From an uncultured Panacagrimonas sp. (lineage in GTDB: Bacteria > Pseudomonadota > Gammaproteobacteria > Nevskiales > Nevskiaceae), in contig CAMLNE010000021.1 in the NCBI GenBank assembly GCA_946481265.1, positions 1-21,681 of the forward strand: DNA of 21,681 nt, given 5' to 3'. Position 1 is the stretch's first letter, and every line of letters begins with the position of its first letter. Shown here piece after piece: positions 8,659 to 16,173 of this stretch. The notes beneath the pieces were generated by a model. It was given only the letters and a program-made list of their open reading frames with translations, did not search any database and had not been told where the DNA came from. The translations under genes and the position numbers were made by a program.

Positions 8659-9846
8659 ATGTTCAGGCAGATCCTGGCCGTCACCCTGATGAACCTGCGC
8701 GCGATCCCGGGCCGACTCGGCACCTCGATGGTGATCGTGGTGGGCATCGGCGGCGTGGTCGGCGTGCTGGTGGCCCTGCTGGCAATGGCGGAAGGCTTCA
8801 AGCAGACCCTCGCCTCGACCGGTCGTACCGATCGCGCCCTGGTGCTGCGCGCGGGTTCCAACGACGAGCTCGCCAGCGTGTTCAGCCAGGAGAACTGGGC
8901 CATCCTGCGCGAGCTGCCCGGTATCCGGCGCGACGCCAACGATCAGCCGCTGGCCATCGCCGAGCGCTACATCCTGAGCGACGTACGCAAGCGCGGCGAG
9001 AACACCGGCGCCAACGTGGTCGTGCGCGGCACCACGCCCGACGTGCTGCGCGTGCGGCCCGAAGCACGCATCGTGGCAGGGCGCATGTTCGAGGAGGGCA
9101 AGCGCGAGGTGGTGGTCGGGCGCGGGGCGCTCGACCAGTACCAGGGCCTGGAGATCGGCAGCCTGGTGGAGGTGCGCGATGGGGCCTGGCCGGTGGTCGG
9201 CGTGTTCGAGACCGGCGGCGACGTGCACGAATCCGAAATCTGGGTGGACCTGGCCAGTCTCAACCAGGCGCTCCGCTCCTCGTTCTATGCCACCGCGACC
9301 GTGCACCTGCAGGACGATCGCGCCGAGACGCTGCAGGCGTTCAAGGACCGCATCAGCACCGACCCGCGCCTGAACCTGGGCGTGCAGCGCGAGCCCGACT
9401 ACTACGCCTCGCGCTCGGTGGCCCTGGAGAAGTTCATCACCATCCTGGGCTATTCGGTGGCCGCGATCATGGCCATCGGCGCGGTGTTCGGCGCGCTCAA
9501 CACCATGTATGCAGCGGTCTCCACCCGGACCATCGAGATCGCCACGCTGCGCGCGATCGGTTTCCATGCCGTGCCGGTGGTGATCTCGGTGCTGATCGAG
9601 GCGGTGCTGCTCGCCTTCCTGGGCTCGCTGCTGGGCGCGGCGATCGCCTACGGCGTGTTCAACGGCTACACCGTGTCCACGCTCAACTTCCAGACCTTCA
9701 GCCAGGTCGCGTTTGCCTTTCGCGTGACGCCGGATCTGGTCGTCCAGGGCATCACCTGGGCCTGCGTGATCGGCCTGCTCGGCGGGCTGTTCCCCGCCCT
9801 GCGCGCCGCCCGGATGCCGGTCGCCGAGGCCCTGCGCGCCGGCTGA
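8659..9846 (+). CDS. ABC transporter permease, FtsX/MacB fold (second of two)
   Basis: Partner permease, 395 residues. A first membrane segment (about 22-44) is followed by a periplasmic MacB_PCD-type domain (about 45-255). Segments at about 259-282, 307-330 and 360-380 come next. The family motif STRTIEIATLRAIGFHAVPVV lies between segments 2 and 3. The protein ends with the usual amphipathic tail FPALRAARMPVAEALRAG. It starts 4 bases after the first permease. The set adaptor-ATPase-permease-permease is common in gammaproteobacteria; its cargo is usually not known, and nothing here reveals it beyond the neighbouring lipoprotein. Confidence 0.92.
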   Translation: MFRQILAVTLMNLRAIPGRLGTSMVIVVGIGGVVGVLVALLAMAEGFKQTLASTGRTDRALVLRAGSNDELASVFSQENWAILRELPGIRRDANDQPLAIAERYILSDVRKRGENTGANVVVRGTTPDVLRVRPEARIVAGRMFEEGKREVVVGRGALDQYQGLEIGSLVEVRDGAWPVVGVFETGGDVHESEIWVDLASLNQALRSSFYATATVHLQDDRAETLQAFKDRISTDPRLNLGVQREPDYYASRSVALEKFITILGYSVAAIMAIGAVFGALNTMYAAVSTRTIEIATLRAIGFHAVPVVISVLIEAVLLAFLGSLLGAAIAYGVFNGYTVSTLNFQTFSQVAFAFRVTPDLVVQGITWACVIGLLGGLFPALRAARMPVAEALRAG

Positions 9847-10189
9847 AACGGATCGGCTGCGCCCTTCCGGCTGCCGAAGGACTCGGGTCCCGGCACCGGC
9901 CCGGTTTGGTCGGAAGCCGACAGGGATTGGCAGGCGGCGTCCCGGGACGCGTCACCGGCCGCGTGCCTTCAACATTCAGCACACGTCCATGGCGTATGGA
10001 AGGCCAGCGCCCGCGCGGGCCGGCTGGGCAGCCGATCCTGGCCGCCGACGCCGCCGCGACCCGGGTACGACTCCCTCGCAGCCGCCACGATCAAGCGCTT
10101 GGAGCCGCCTTCATCCGCCGATCCCGCCTGAAACCACGCCTTCATTCACCTGCGGTCCGAATCGGCACGCTTCTTGAGCGTTCGCACCC
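9847..10189. other. 343-base intergenic region
   Basis: Separates the exporter operon from the diguanylate cyclase. I see no supported gene. It holds one weak hairpin near 9884-9903 and a partial sigma-54-like match near 10163-10178 that lacks the -12 GC. Base composition is like the coding DNA around it. Confidence 0.5.
9884..9903 (+). terminator. weak hairpin after the exporter operon
   Basis: A six-pair stem including one G-T pair, with an eight-base loop, 38 bases after the second permease stop, followed by only GTTTGG. It sits where a terminator is expected, but the stem is short and the T-run is poor. Confidence 0.2.
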
Positions 10190-11419
10190 ATGCTCCGCGA
10201 TCTGCTCCCCGAAACCACGTTCGAGCCGACCGGTGTCCAGGCCGAGCTCGGTCGCCTGGAGCATGGCGGCGCGGGCCTGCGGACACGGCTGTCGCTGGCT
10301 TTCGATGGTGAACTCGAGCCCGCCTTCCTGCGCCATCGCGCGGAGTCGGTGCTCATGCTCCAGCGCATCGCGATGATCCTGGGGATGCTGCTGTACTCGG
10401 TCTACTTCGCCCACGACTTCGCGACCAGCCGCAACTTCGTCGATCCGCGCATCTGGGGGACGATGATGGTCTTCGCCCTGCCCGGGAACCTGGCGCTGTT
10501 CATCGCCACTTTCCTGCGCGACCCCTGGCGCTACACCCTGGTGGTGGCGCGCGTGGGGGCGCTGTTCCACACCGCGGGAATGCTCCTGCTGAGCGGGCTG
10601 GCGGCGGTGCACGGCACCGAGGTGCCGTTCGAATTCCTGATCATCCAGCTCCTGTACGACTTCTTCCTGCTCGGGCTGGTGTGGTCGCAGGCCAACGTCC
10701 TCGCCCTGCTGGCGGTGACGGGCGCACCGATGCTGATGATGATGCTGCAGCGCGACGCCGAGCAGGTGTTCGACTTCACCTTCTTCGTCACCAGCACCGC
10801 CCTGCTCAGCAGCATCGGCTGCCACCTGCAGGAGCGTTCCCAGCGCGTCGCCTGGCTGCGCGCGCAGCTGTTGCAGTCGATGTCCGAGCGCGATCCGCTC
10901 ACGGGCGTCTACAACCATCGCAGCTTCTACTCGCGCGGCGACCGGCTGATCCGCCAGGCACGGCGCGAGGGCCGCAATGTCGCGGTGCTCGGCGTGGACA
11001 TCGACTATTTCAAGCGCTTCAACGACGTCTACGGCCACCTGGCCGGCGACGAGTGCCTGCGCCAGGTGGCCAGGATCGTGGCCGAGCACGGGCGCCGCCC
11101 GCTCGACTTGGCGGCCCGCCTCGGCGGCGAGGAGTTCGCCGTCTTCCTCTACGACACCAACCGCGTCAACGCGCTGTCGCGGGCCGAGGACCTGCGCGAG
11201 GCGGTCAAGGCACTGCAGATCCCCGGACGCGCGCGCATCACCGTCAGCGTGGGCGTGGCCACCGCCACGCCGCTGGACGCGGTGACCATGGAAGCGATGG
11301 TCGGCCAGGCCGACGTGGCCCTGTACCGCGCCAAGCACGACCAGCGCGACTGCGTGCGCGAGTGGTCCGACAGCAAGCTGCGTCCCTCCCTGCAACTGGT
11401 CTCCAACGTCGCGCCGTAG
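10190..11419 (+). CDS. membrane diguanylate cyclase with GGDEF domain
   Basis: Makes the second messenger cyclic di-GMP from two GTP. The protein is 409 residues. The N-terminal half has a soluble stretch of about 50 residues and then six hydrophobic segments (roughly 56-76, 89-110, 116-141, 147-165, 168-186 and 193-213), a likely membrane sensor I cannot assign to a named MASE family. The GGDEF domain starts near residue 235 (RDPLTGVYNHRSF). The active-site motif is GGEEF (312-316), a functional variant. An inhibitory I-site RPLD (303-306) lies exactly five residues before it, so product inhibition is expected. There is no EAL domain. The gene stands alone and ends at a large repeat element. 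Confidence 0.93.
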   Translation: MLRDLLPETTFEPTGVQAELGRLEHGGAGLRTRLSLAFDGELEPAFLRHRAESVLMLQRIAMILGMLLYSVYFAHDFATSRNFVDPRIWGTMMVFALPGNLALFIATFLRDPWRYTLVVARVGALFHTAGMLLLSGLAAVHGTEVPFEFLIIQLLYDFFLLGLVWSQANVLALLAVTGAPMLMMMLQRDAEQVFDFTFFVTSTALLSSIGCHLQERSQRVAWLRAQLLQSMSERDPLTGVYNHRSFYSRGDRLIRQARREGRNVAVLGVDIDYFKRFNDVYGHLAGDECLRQVARIVAEHGRRPLDLAARLGGEEFAVFLYDTNRVNALSRAEDLREAVKALQIPGRARITVSVGVATATPLDAVTMEAMVGQADVALYRAKHDQRDCVREWSDSKLRPSLQLVSNVAP

Positions 11420-11469
11420 GCGTGCAAGCGCGTAGCGCGTGGGCACCGGCGCGTCCGCGCCCAAAGATC

Positions 11470-11710
11470 TTTACCGCAAAGGCGCAAAGGAAAAAGAAAG
11501 GTCGCAAAGGATTTTGAAACCCCCCTCTCCCCATGCGACTTCATCGCATGGGGAGAGGGTCGGGGTGAGGGGCGGCCGCCATCCAGGCAGCGCCATGCCC
11601 GACCCACGATGCCCGTCGCCCCCGCTCTCTCCTGCGTGAACATCAGCGCTCCGCAGAGCCATACATAAGCCATTGCGACCTTTCTTTTCCCTTTGCGCCT
11701 TTGCGGTGAA
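11470..11710. repeat. composite inverted repeat with internal REP-like palindrome
   Basis: The two ends are inverted copies of about 40 bases with roughly three mismatches. The left arm (11471-11510) carries CCGCAAAGGCGCAAAGG and then AAAGGTCGCAAAG; the right arm (11671-11710) is its reverse complement. Between them lies a REP-like palindrome. No reading frame spans the element. It fills most of the gap between the convergent cyclase and TPR-DUF1329 genes, ending 8 bases before the latter's stop. The arms belong to the same family as the element at 15517-15620. It could form a bidirectional terminator or be a non-autonomous mobile element (MITE-like); I see no target-site duplication. Confidence 0.75.
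11523..11559. repeat. REP-like palindrome, 16-bp perfect stem
   Basis: The left arm CCCTCTCCCCATGCGA (11523-11538) and right arm (11544-11559) pair perfectly over 16 bases with a five-base CTTCA loop. GTCGGGGTGAGGGG follows at once. The CCCTCTCCCC/GGGGAGAGGG core with a trailing GGGGTGAGGG is a familiar proteobacterial REP pattern. It lies between convergent genes, where it would give a stable hairpin in both transcripts, protecting 3' ends or helping to stop transcription. Confidence 0.8.
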
Positions 11711-11718
11711 CATTTTTC

Positions 11719-14361
11719 CTACCGCAGGTATTGCGCCTTCACCGTCGCCGGCAGGAATTCCGACTTCGTCATCGGCACGTCGTAGCGCGCGGGCGGCTCC
11801 TGGCCGACCAGGCGACTCGCGAAATAGCGGCCGTCCTGCAGGTCGTAGGTGATCACCGGCAGGCAGTTGGCCGCCTGCACGTCGTACAGCGGCAGCAGGT
11901 GCCCTTCCTGGAAGCGCCACAGCTTGCCGGCGCGATCGTGGTTCTCCACCAGCACCACGTTCCAGGAATCCTCGTCGACATAGAACCGGCGCATCCCGAA
12001 GCCGTGCTTCTTGCCGCCGCGCTCGCTGGCCTCGATCACCCATGCGCGGTGCAGCTCGTAGCGCGTCGCCTGGTGATCCAGGTGCTTCGGCTTGAGCAGG
12101 CTGGCATAGCGGCGACTGCCGTCGGAGAGCCGGTAGCCGTTGTACGGCAGGTAGATCTCGCGCTTGCCCACCAGCTTCCACACGTAGCGGTCGAAGGCGC
12201 CGTTGTACATGTCGATCATGTCGATGAAGTACATGCCGTTGGTGGCAGGAAACGGCTGGTCGTAGCCGACCGGCGGAATGCGGAACAGCTTGCCTGCACC
12301 CGGCGGGCCGACCCAGATCGCGCGTGCATCCTTCTCGGAATTGGCGGTCTCGTGCGCCAGCGCCACGAAATTGCCGAGGCCCACACCGGAGAAGCGCAGC
12401 AGGTAGTAGAGCAGGATGTTCTGGCTGGCGATGTCGACCGGGTCCTGGGTGTTGCCGTAGCGGAAGAACACCCGCTCGTCGAGGCGCACGTCGAGCACCT
12501 GCCTGCCGTCGGCGCCGATCACGAACTGGCGGCTCTGCGCCTCGACGCTGTTGCCGCGGTAGCGCGTGCGGTGATTCCACATCACTTCCACGCCCGAATC
12601 CGGCCGAGGGAACGGAAAGCCCAGCTTCGCGCCTTCCAGCGCATCCGAGCCGGTGAGCTTCGCGCGCCCCAGGTTGGCTTGCGTGGCGTCGTAGATCGCC
12701 TGCGGATAGGCCACGCCACGACGCGTGGTGTACACCGGCATGCGATAGCCCGGGTCGCGCGCGAGCAGTTGCTGGTGCCCGATCGACAGCCGCGACCGGT
12801 GCTCGTCCAGGTTGGCGGCCGTGATGGTGAACAGCGGACGGTCGCCGGGATAGGGATCGACCAGGCGCCCTCCCTTCGCGAAGCCGGCGGGCCATTGCGA
12901 GGGAGTGAGGCCGCCGGTCCATGGCGGGATGCTGCCGTCGGCGTTGCCGTCGCGCTCCGCGCCCACCGGCGTGAGTTCGCCGCTGGCGGGACGCGTCGCG
13001 GCCGCCGCGCCGCCGGTCGCCGTACCCTGCGTCGTCGCAGCCATGGACGCCGGCAGGCTCAGGCTCTCGGCGAGCAGGCGGCTGCTCAGGGCCACCTCTT
13101 CAGCCTCGCGACGCGCCGCCTGCGCGGCCGCCGCCAGCGCCTGCTCGCGCGCGCGGCCCGACTCCAGGTAGGCAACCCAGTCGCCAGCCAGCTTCTTCTG
13201 CGGCGCGAACCCGGCCGCCTCGCGGAAGGCATCGAGCGCGCCGTCGACGTCGGCGAGCTGGTAGCGCGCCAGGCCCAGACTCATCAGCAGCGGCCCCGTC
13301 CTTGTGCCCATGTGCAGGGCCTGCAACAGCGACTGCACGGCGCGCGGGTAGTCCTCGCGCTCGAGGTGGAGCTGCGCCATCTGCTCGTGCAGCTCGCGGG
13401 TCGGACGCAGCGCCGCCAGCTCGTCCATCACGGTCAGCGCCAGGCGCGCCTCGCGCGCGCGCACCCACAGCGTCGCGAGCAGCCGCCGGTTCTCCACGTT
13501 CTTCGGCACCTGCTCACGCTGCATCCAGGCCTGCAGCACCGAGGCCGCCTCGAACGGGGCGCCGATCTGGCCGGTCAGCGTGACCAGGCGCAGGCGGTCC
13601 TGCGCGCTGGACAGGTAGCCCAGGCGGCTGGCGATCTCCATGGTGGCCTGTGCGCGCTCCTTGTTGCCGGCCTTCAGGTAGAGCGCCGACAACTGCAGCC
13701 AGGCCTCGCGTTGCGCCGCGTCATCGCGCAACTGCCGCTCCAGCAGCCGCGCCGCCTCGCCTTCCTGCCCGGCGCCGATCAGTGCCGCGACCAGGGCCTG
13801 CCGCCAGCTCGGATCGGGCCGCGGCGTGCCGGCGATGCCCTTCTTCAGCAGGGGCACCGCCTTGTCGTAGCGCCGCGTCTCGAGATACGCGGCGCCGAGC
13901 GCAACCAGGACCTCGGGTGTCGCGTCACCCGATTTCACCAGCGCCTCGAGCTGCGGCAGCTGCTGCCGGATGTCGCCCGTGGCCAGGGCCAGCGCGGCGA
14001 GATCCTTCTTCATCATCTCGGCGGCCGGCCCCGACAGTGCGCCGGTCCGGATCGCTTCCTGCAGCAGGCGTTGCGCTTCCTTGTAGTCCTTGTTCGCGGC
14101 GGCGGTGGCCGCCAGGTCGCGCAGCAACATCGCGCGCGCGTAGGGATCGGTGGTGGATCCGAGCAGCGCGGCAGGATCCTTCGACCCGGTCTGCGCCGGC
14201 GGCGGCGCGACCTCGCGCACCTCGCTGCGGTACTGCTGGGCGTATCCGGCTCCGGAGGCGCCATACAGGGCGAGCGCCAGCAGGCCGACGCCGTACATGC
14301 GGCCCGCGTGGCCGCCTGCCGGCGTGCCCGGCCTAGCGCCAGTTGTAGGCGCAGTCTTCAT
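11719..14361 (-). CDS. TPR-repeat protein fused to a DUF1329 domain (TonB2 operon terminal gene)
   Basis: An 880-residue predicted periplasmic or outer-membrane protein. A signal peptide (hydrophobic core about 23-36, ending ASGAGYA) needs the first ATG at 14361 for positive charges; ATG 14298 would leave none. Residues about 60-415 are tetratricopeptide-like helical repeats (LGAAYLETRRYDKAVPLLKKG is typical). A low-complexity Ala/Thr/Gly linker (about 430-460) follows. From about 463 to the end lies a complete DUF1329 domain, recognisable by LTPVGAERDGNADGSIPPWTGG at its start, NGAFDRYVWKLVGKREIY and YELHRAWVIEA. DUF1329 has been described as LolA/LolB-like in fold; its function is unknown. 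The start overlaps the tonB end by 29 bases. In Vibrio-type TonB2 operons the last gene is a TPR protein, so the DUF1329 part is the addition. Confidence 0.88.
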   Translation of the reverse strand: MKTAPTTGARPGTPAGGHAGRMYGVGLLALALYGASGAGYAQQYRSEVREVAPPPAQTGSKDPAALLGSTTDPYARAMLLRDLAATAAANKDYKEAQRLLQEAIRTGALSGPAAEMMKKDLAALALATGDIRQQLPQLEALVKSGDATPEVLVALGAAYLETRRYDKAVPLLKKGIAGTPRPDPSWRQALVAALIGAGQEGEAARLLERQLRDDAAQREAWLQLSALYLKAGNKERAQATMEIASRLGYLSSAQDRLRLVTLTGQIGAPFEAASVLQAWMQREQVPKNVENRRLLATLWVRAREARLALTVMDELAALRPTRELHEQMAQLHLEREDYPRAVQSLLQALHMGTRTGPLLMSLGLARYQLADVDGALDAFREAAGFAPQKKLAGDWVAYLESGRAREQALAAAAQAARREAEEVALSSRLLAESLSLPASMAATTQGTATGGAAAATRPASGELTPVGAERDGNADGSIPPWTGGLTPSQWPAGFAKGGRLVDPYPGDRPLFTITAANLDEHRSRLSIGHQQLLARDPGYRMPVYTTRRGVAYPQAIYDATQANLGRAKLTGSDALEGAKLGFPFPRPDSGVEVMWNHRTRYRGNSVEAQSRQFVIGADGRQVLDVRLDERVFFRYGNTQDPVDIASQNILLYYLLRFSGVGLGNFVALAHETANSEKDARAIWVGPPGAGKLFRIPPVGYDQPFPATNGMYFIDMIDMYNGAFDRYVWKLVGKREIYLPYNGYRLSDGSRRYASLLKPKHLDHQATRYELHRAWVIEASERGGKKHGFGMRRFYVDEDSWNVVLVENHDRAGKLWRFQEGHLLPLYDVQAANCLPVITYDLQDGRYFASRLVGQEPPARYDVPMTKSEFLPATVKAQYLR

Positions 14362-15067
14362 GGTTCATCGGCACGCGCTGCTTGACCTCTGCGGCCTTGC
14401 CGGTGGGCTCGTAGATCCAGTTGGTGATGCTCTCGATCGCCGCCGCCTCGAACACGCCGCGTGGATCGGCATCGACGATGCGGATGTCCTGCACGCGGCC
14501 ATCGGGCATCACGATGAACATCGCTTCGACCCAGCCGTCCAGCTTCTGCTTGCAGGCCCAGTCCGGCATCTGCGGGCGCGCGGTGGACAGCGGCACCAGC
14601 GGTTTTCCCTTCCAGCCCGTCCCGCCCTGGCCGCCGGGGCCGGCGCCGCCCGCACCGCTCCCGCCCACCCCGTGGCCGAATCCACCGAAGGCACCGGCCT
14701 TGCCCAGCGACAGGCCCGGCGTGCCCAGCGCGACCGGCACCGCGATGTTGCCCACCTTCACCGGGTCGATCGCCAACGCAGGGATGTCCAGCGCCGGCAG
14801 GTCCGGACGTCCCAGGGCCGGTGGCGCCTTGGGCGGTGGCGGCGGCGCATTCTGCAGGGCCTGCATCCGATCGGCCGGCGGCTCGGTGGGCGGCTCGACC
14901 CGTGCGATATCGATGCCGTCGAGCAGGCGCTGCGGTCCCAGGCCCTCGGCCTGCGGCCCGCGGATGATCCAGCTGAGCAGCAGGAACAGGAGCGCCGTCA
15001 GCAGCAGTCCGAACACCGGCAGCACCAGCCAGCGCGCACCGCTCCGGTCCTGCATGGCGAGATTCAT
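14333..15067 (-). CDS. tonB: TonB family energy transducer (TonB2-like)
   Basis: Carries proton-motive energy from ExbB/ExbD to outer-membrane partners. The protein is 244 residues. An N-terminal membrane anchor (13-34) is followed by a short Pro-rich stretch (59-83, including PPPPPKAPP). An unusual Gly-rich segment (about 125-154, GGFGHGVGGSGAGGAGPGG) comes next, then a TonB C-terminal domain (about 165-235: GWVEAMFIVMPDGRVQDIRI, DADPRGVFEAAAIESITNWIYEP). Cys172 and Cys239 flank that domain and could form a disulfide. It starts 18 bases after exbD and overlaps the TPR-DUF1329 gene. No TonB-dependent receptor is in the window, so its partner is unknown. Confidence 0.9.
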   Translation of the reverse strand: MNLAMQDRSGARWLVLPVFGLLLTALLFLLLSWIIRGPQAEGLGPQRLLDGIDIARVEPPTEPPADRMQALQNAPPPPPKAPPALGRPDLPALDIPALAIDPVKVGNIAVPVALGTPGLSLGKAGAFGGFGHGVGGSGAGGAGPGGQGGTGWKGKPLVPLSTARPQMPDWACKQKLDGWVEAMFIVMPDGRVQDIRIVDADPRGVFEAAAIESITNWIYEPTGKAAEVKQRVPMNHEDCAYNWR

Positions 15068-15085
15068 GGCCGGTCGCCCCCGCCG

Positions 15086-15490
15086 CTATTTCGGCGTGGC
15101 TGCGATCGACACGTCCGGCACGCCGGCCAGCCGCGCCTGGTCCATCGCCTCCACCATCAGGCCGGCGCGCGCGTCCCGATCGGCCTGGATCACGACCACG
15201 GCCTTGGGCTTGTCGCGTCGCATGCGTTCGATCTCGGTGCGCAGGCGGCGGATGTCGACATGCTCGCGGTTGATCCAGATCTCGTTCTGCGCCGAGATGG
15301 CCACGAAGATGCTGCTGCGATCCTCGGCCTGCGCGGTGCTGGCCGCCGGCTTGTTCACGCGGATGCCGGATTCCTGCACGAAGGCCGCCGCGATGATGAA
15401 GAAGATCAGCAGGTTCATGACGAAATCGAGCATCGGCGCAAGGTCGATGCCGGTGTCTTCGGGCGGCGGGTTGTGGCGGCGGAATTTCAT
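15086..15490 (-). CDS. exbD: ExbD/TolR-family biopolymer transporter
   Basis: Single-pass inner-membrane protein that forms the proton path together with ExbB. The protein is 134 residues, the usual size. A short cytosolic start (MKFRRHNPPPEDTGIDLAP) is followed by one membrane helix (about 22-42) with the essential protonatable Asp at position 22 in PMLDFVMNLLIFF. The periplasmic ExbD/TolR domain ends with the family pattern VVVIQADRDARAGLMVEAMDQARLAG. It is in the TonB2-type operon but is separated from exbB by 143 bases that contain a repeat element; all other junctions of the operon are overlaps or short gaps. Confidence 0.94.
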   Translation of the reverse strand: MKFRRHNPPPEDTGIDLAPMLDFVMNLLIFFIIAAAFVQESGIRVNKPAASTAQAEDRSSIFVAISAQNEIWINREHVDIRRLRTEIERMRRDKPKAVVVIQADRDARAGLMVEAMDQARLAGVPDVSIAATPK

Positions 15491-15516
15491 GGCGAGAGTC
15501 CGCGGATCCCGGATTG

Positions 15517-15620
15517 TTCACCGCAAAGGCGCAGAGGGAAAAGAAAGGACGCGAAGAAAGCCTCAACCAAAGCGAAAACTCTTTGCGCCCCTTCCTGCTT
15601 CTCCTTTGCGACCTTTGCGG
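15517..15620. repeat. second copy of the CCGCAAAGG inverted repeat, between exbB and exbD
   Basis: The left end (15517-15555) reads TTCACCGCAAAGGCGCAGAG and continues AAAAGAAAGGACGCGAAG. The right end (15603-15620) is the reverse complement of CCGCAAAGGTCGCAAAGG. The arms match the element at 11470-11710, but here the halves are close together with no REP core. It would fold into an imperfect hairpin in the operon mRNA between exbB and exbD. No coding frame is interrupted: the element lies fully within the intergenic gap. Confidence 0.7.
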
Positions 15621-15633
15621 CCATGGTTTTCTC

Positions 15634-16173
15634 TCAGCCGGGTGCGATCAGATCGTGCAGCCGTTCTGCTTCGACCCGCACGCGCGACTGGAACAGGTTC
15701 GAGAAGAACAGCCCGATCACGCTGACCACCAGCCCGGCCATCGTCGCGATCATCGCGTGCGAGATGCCGTCGGCCATCGCGCGCGTGTCGCCGCCGCGGC
15801 TGAAGGCCATCGCGTCGAAGACCTGCAGCATGCCCATCACGGTGCCGAGCAGGCCCAGCAGCGGCGCCATCGGCACCATCACCTTGATGACGGGCAGGCC
15901 GGCCTCGAGGCCGACGCGCAGCTGCGAGATCAGCGCCAGGCGCACCCGTTGCGCAACCCAGCTCTGGTGTTCGTCGCGCTGGTTCCATTGCGTCAGCGCG
16001 GCCGCGCGTGCCTTTGGGTAGATCCGCCACAGGTACCAGCTGCGTTCGAGCGCAACGGTGATCAGCACCGCGCAGGCGGCGAGAATCCAGCGCGTCACCC
16101 AACCGCCGGCGTCGAGGAAATCCCCCAGGGTGTCGTACTGGATCGCGAGGGACTGGACGAGCAGGTCAAGCAT
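15634..16173 (-). CDS. exbB: ExbB/MotA/TolQ-family proton channel
   Basis: Inner-membrane channel subunit that assembles with ExbD. The protein is 179 residues, the short form seen in TonB2-type operons. Membrane segments lie at about 25-49, 97-120 and 138-160. The conserved family region is clear: VPMAPLLGLLGTVMGMLQVF in helix 2, and ADGISHAMIATMAGLVVSV in helix 3 with the polar Thr and Ser/Gly faces that line the pore. Its start overlaps the end of the TtpC-like gene by 8 bases, so the two are translationally coupled. Downstream is the repeat-bearing gap before exbD. Confidence 0.94.
   Translation of the reverse strand: MLDLLVQSLAIQYDTLGDFLDAGGWVTRWILAACAVLITVALERSWYLWRIYPKARAAALTQWNQRDEHQSWVAQRVRLALISQLRVGLEAGLPVIKVMVPMAPLLGLLGTVMGMLQVFDAMAFSRGGDTRAMADGISHAMIATMAGLVVSVIGLFFSNLFQSRVRVEAERLHDLIAPG

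Noticed and set aside
7047..8939. 630-codon minus-strand frame over the ABC permeases
   Set aside because: It covers two clear FtsX-type permease genes and reads as His/Gln/Arg-rich low-information sequence.
10163..10178. Sigma-54-like site (CGGCACG-CTTC-TTGAG) before the diguanylate cyclase
   Set aside because: The -24 GG and spacing fit, but the -12 GC is GA, and the implied start site would fall almost on the ATG, leaving no leader.
11470..11710. CRISPR array suggested by repeated CCGCAAAGG units
   Set aside because: Units are inverted arms with internal short periodicity, not direct repeats of constant length with unique spacers, and no cas genes are present.
11731..14385. 884-codon plus-strand frame opposite TPR-DUF1329
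   Set aside because: It nearly mirrors the real gene; its translation is Arg/Gln/Val-rich with no domain, whereas the minus strand shows TPR and DUF1329 motifs and a signal peptide.
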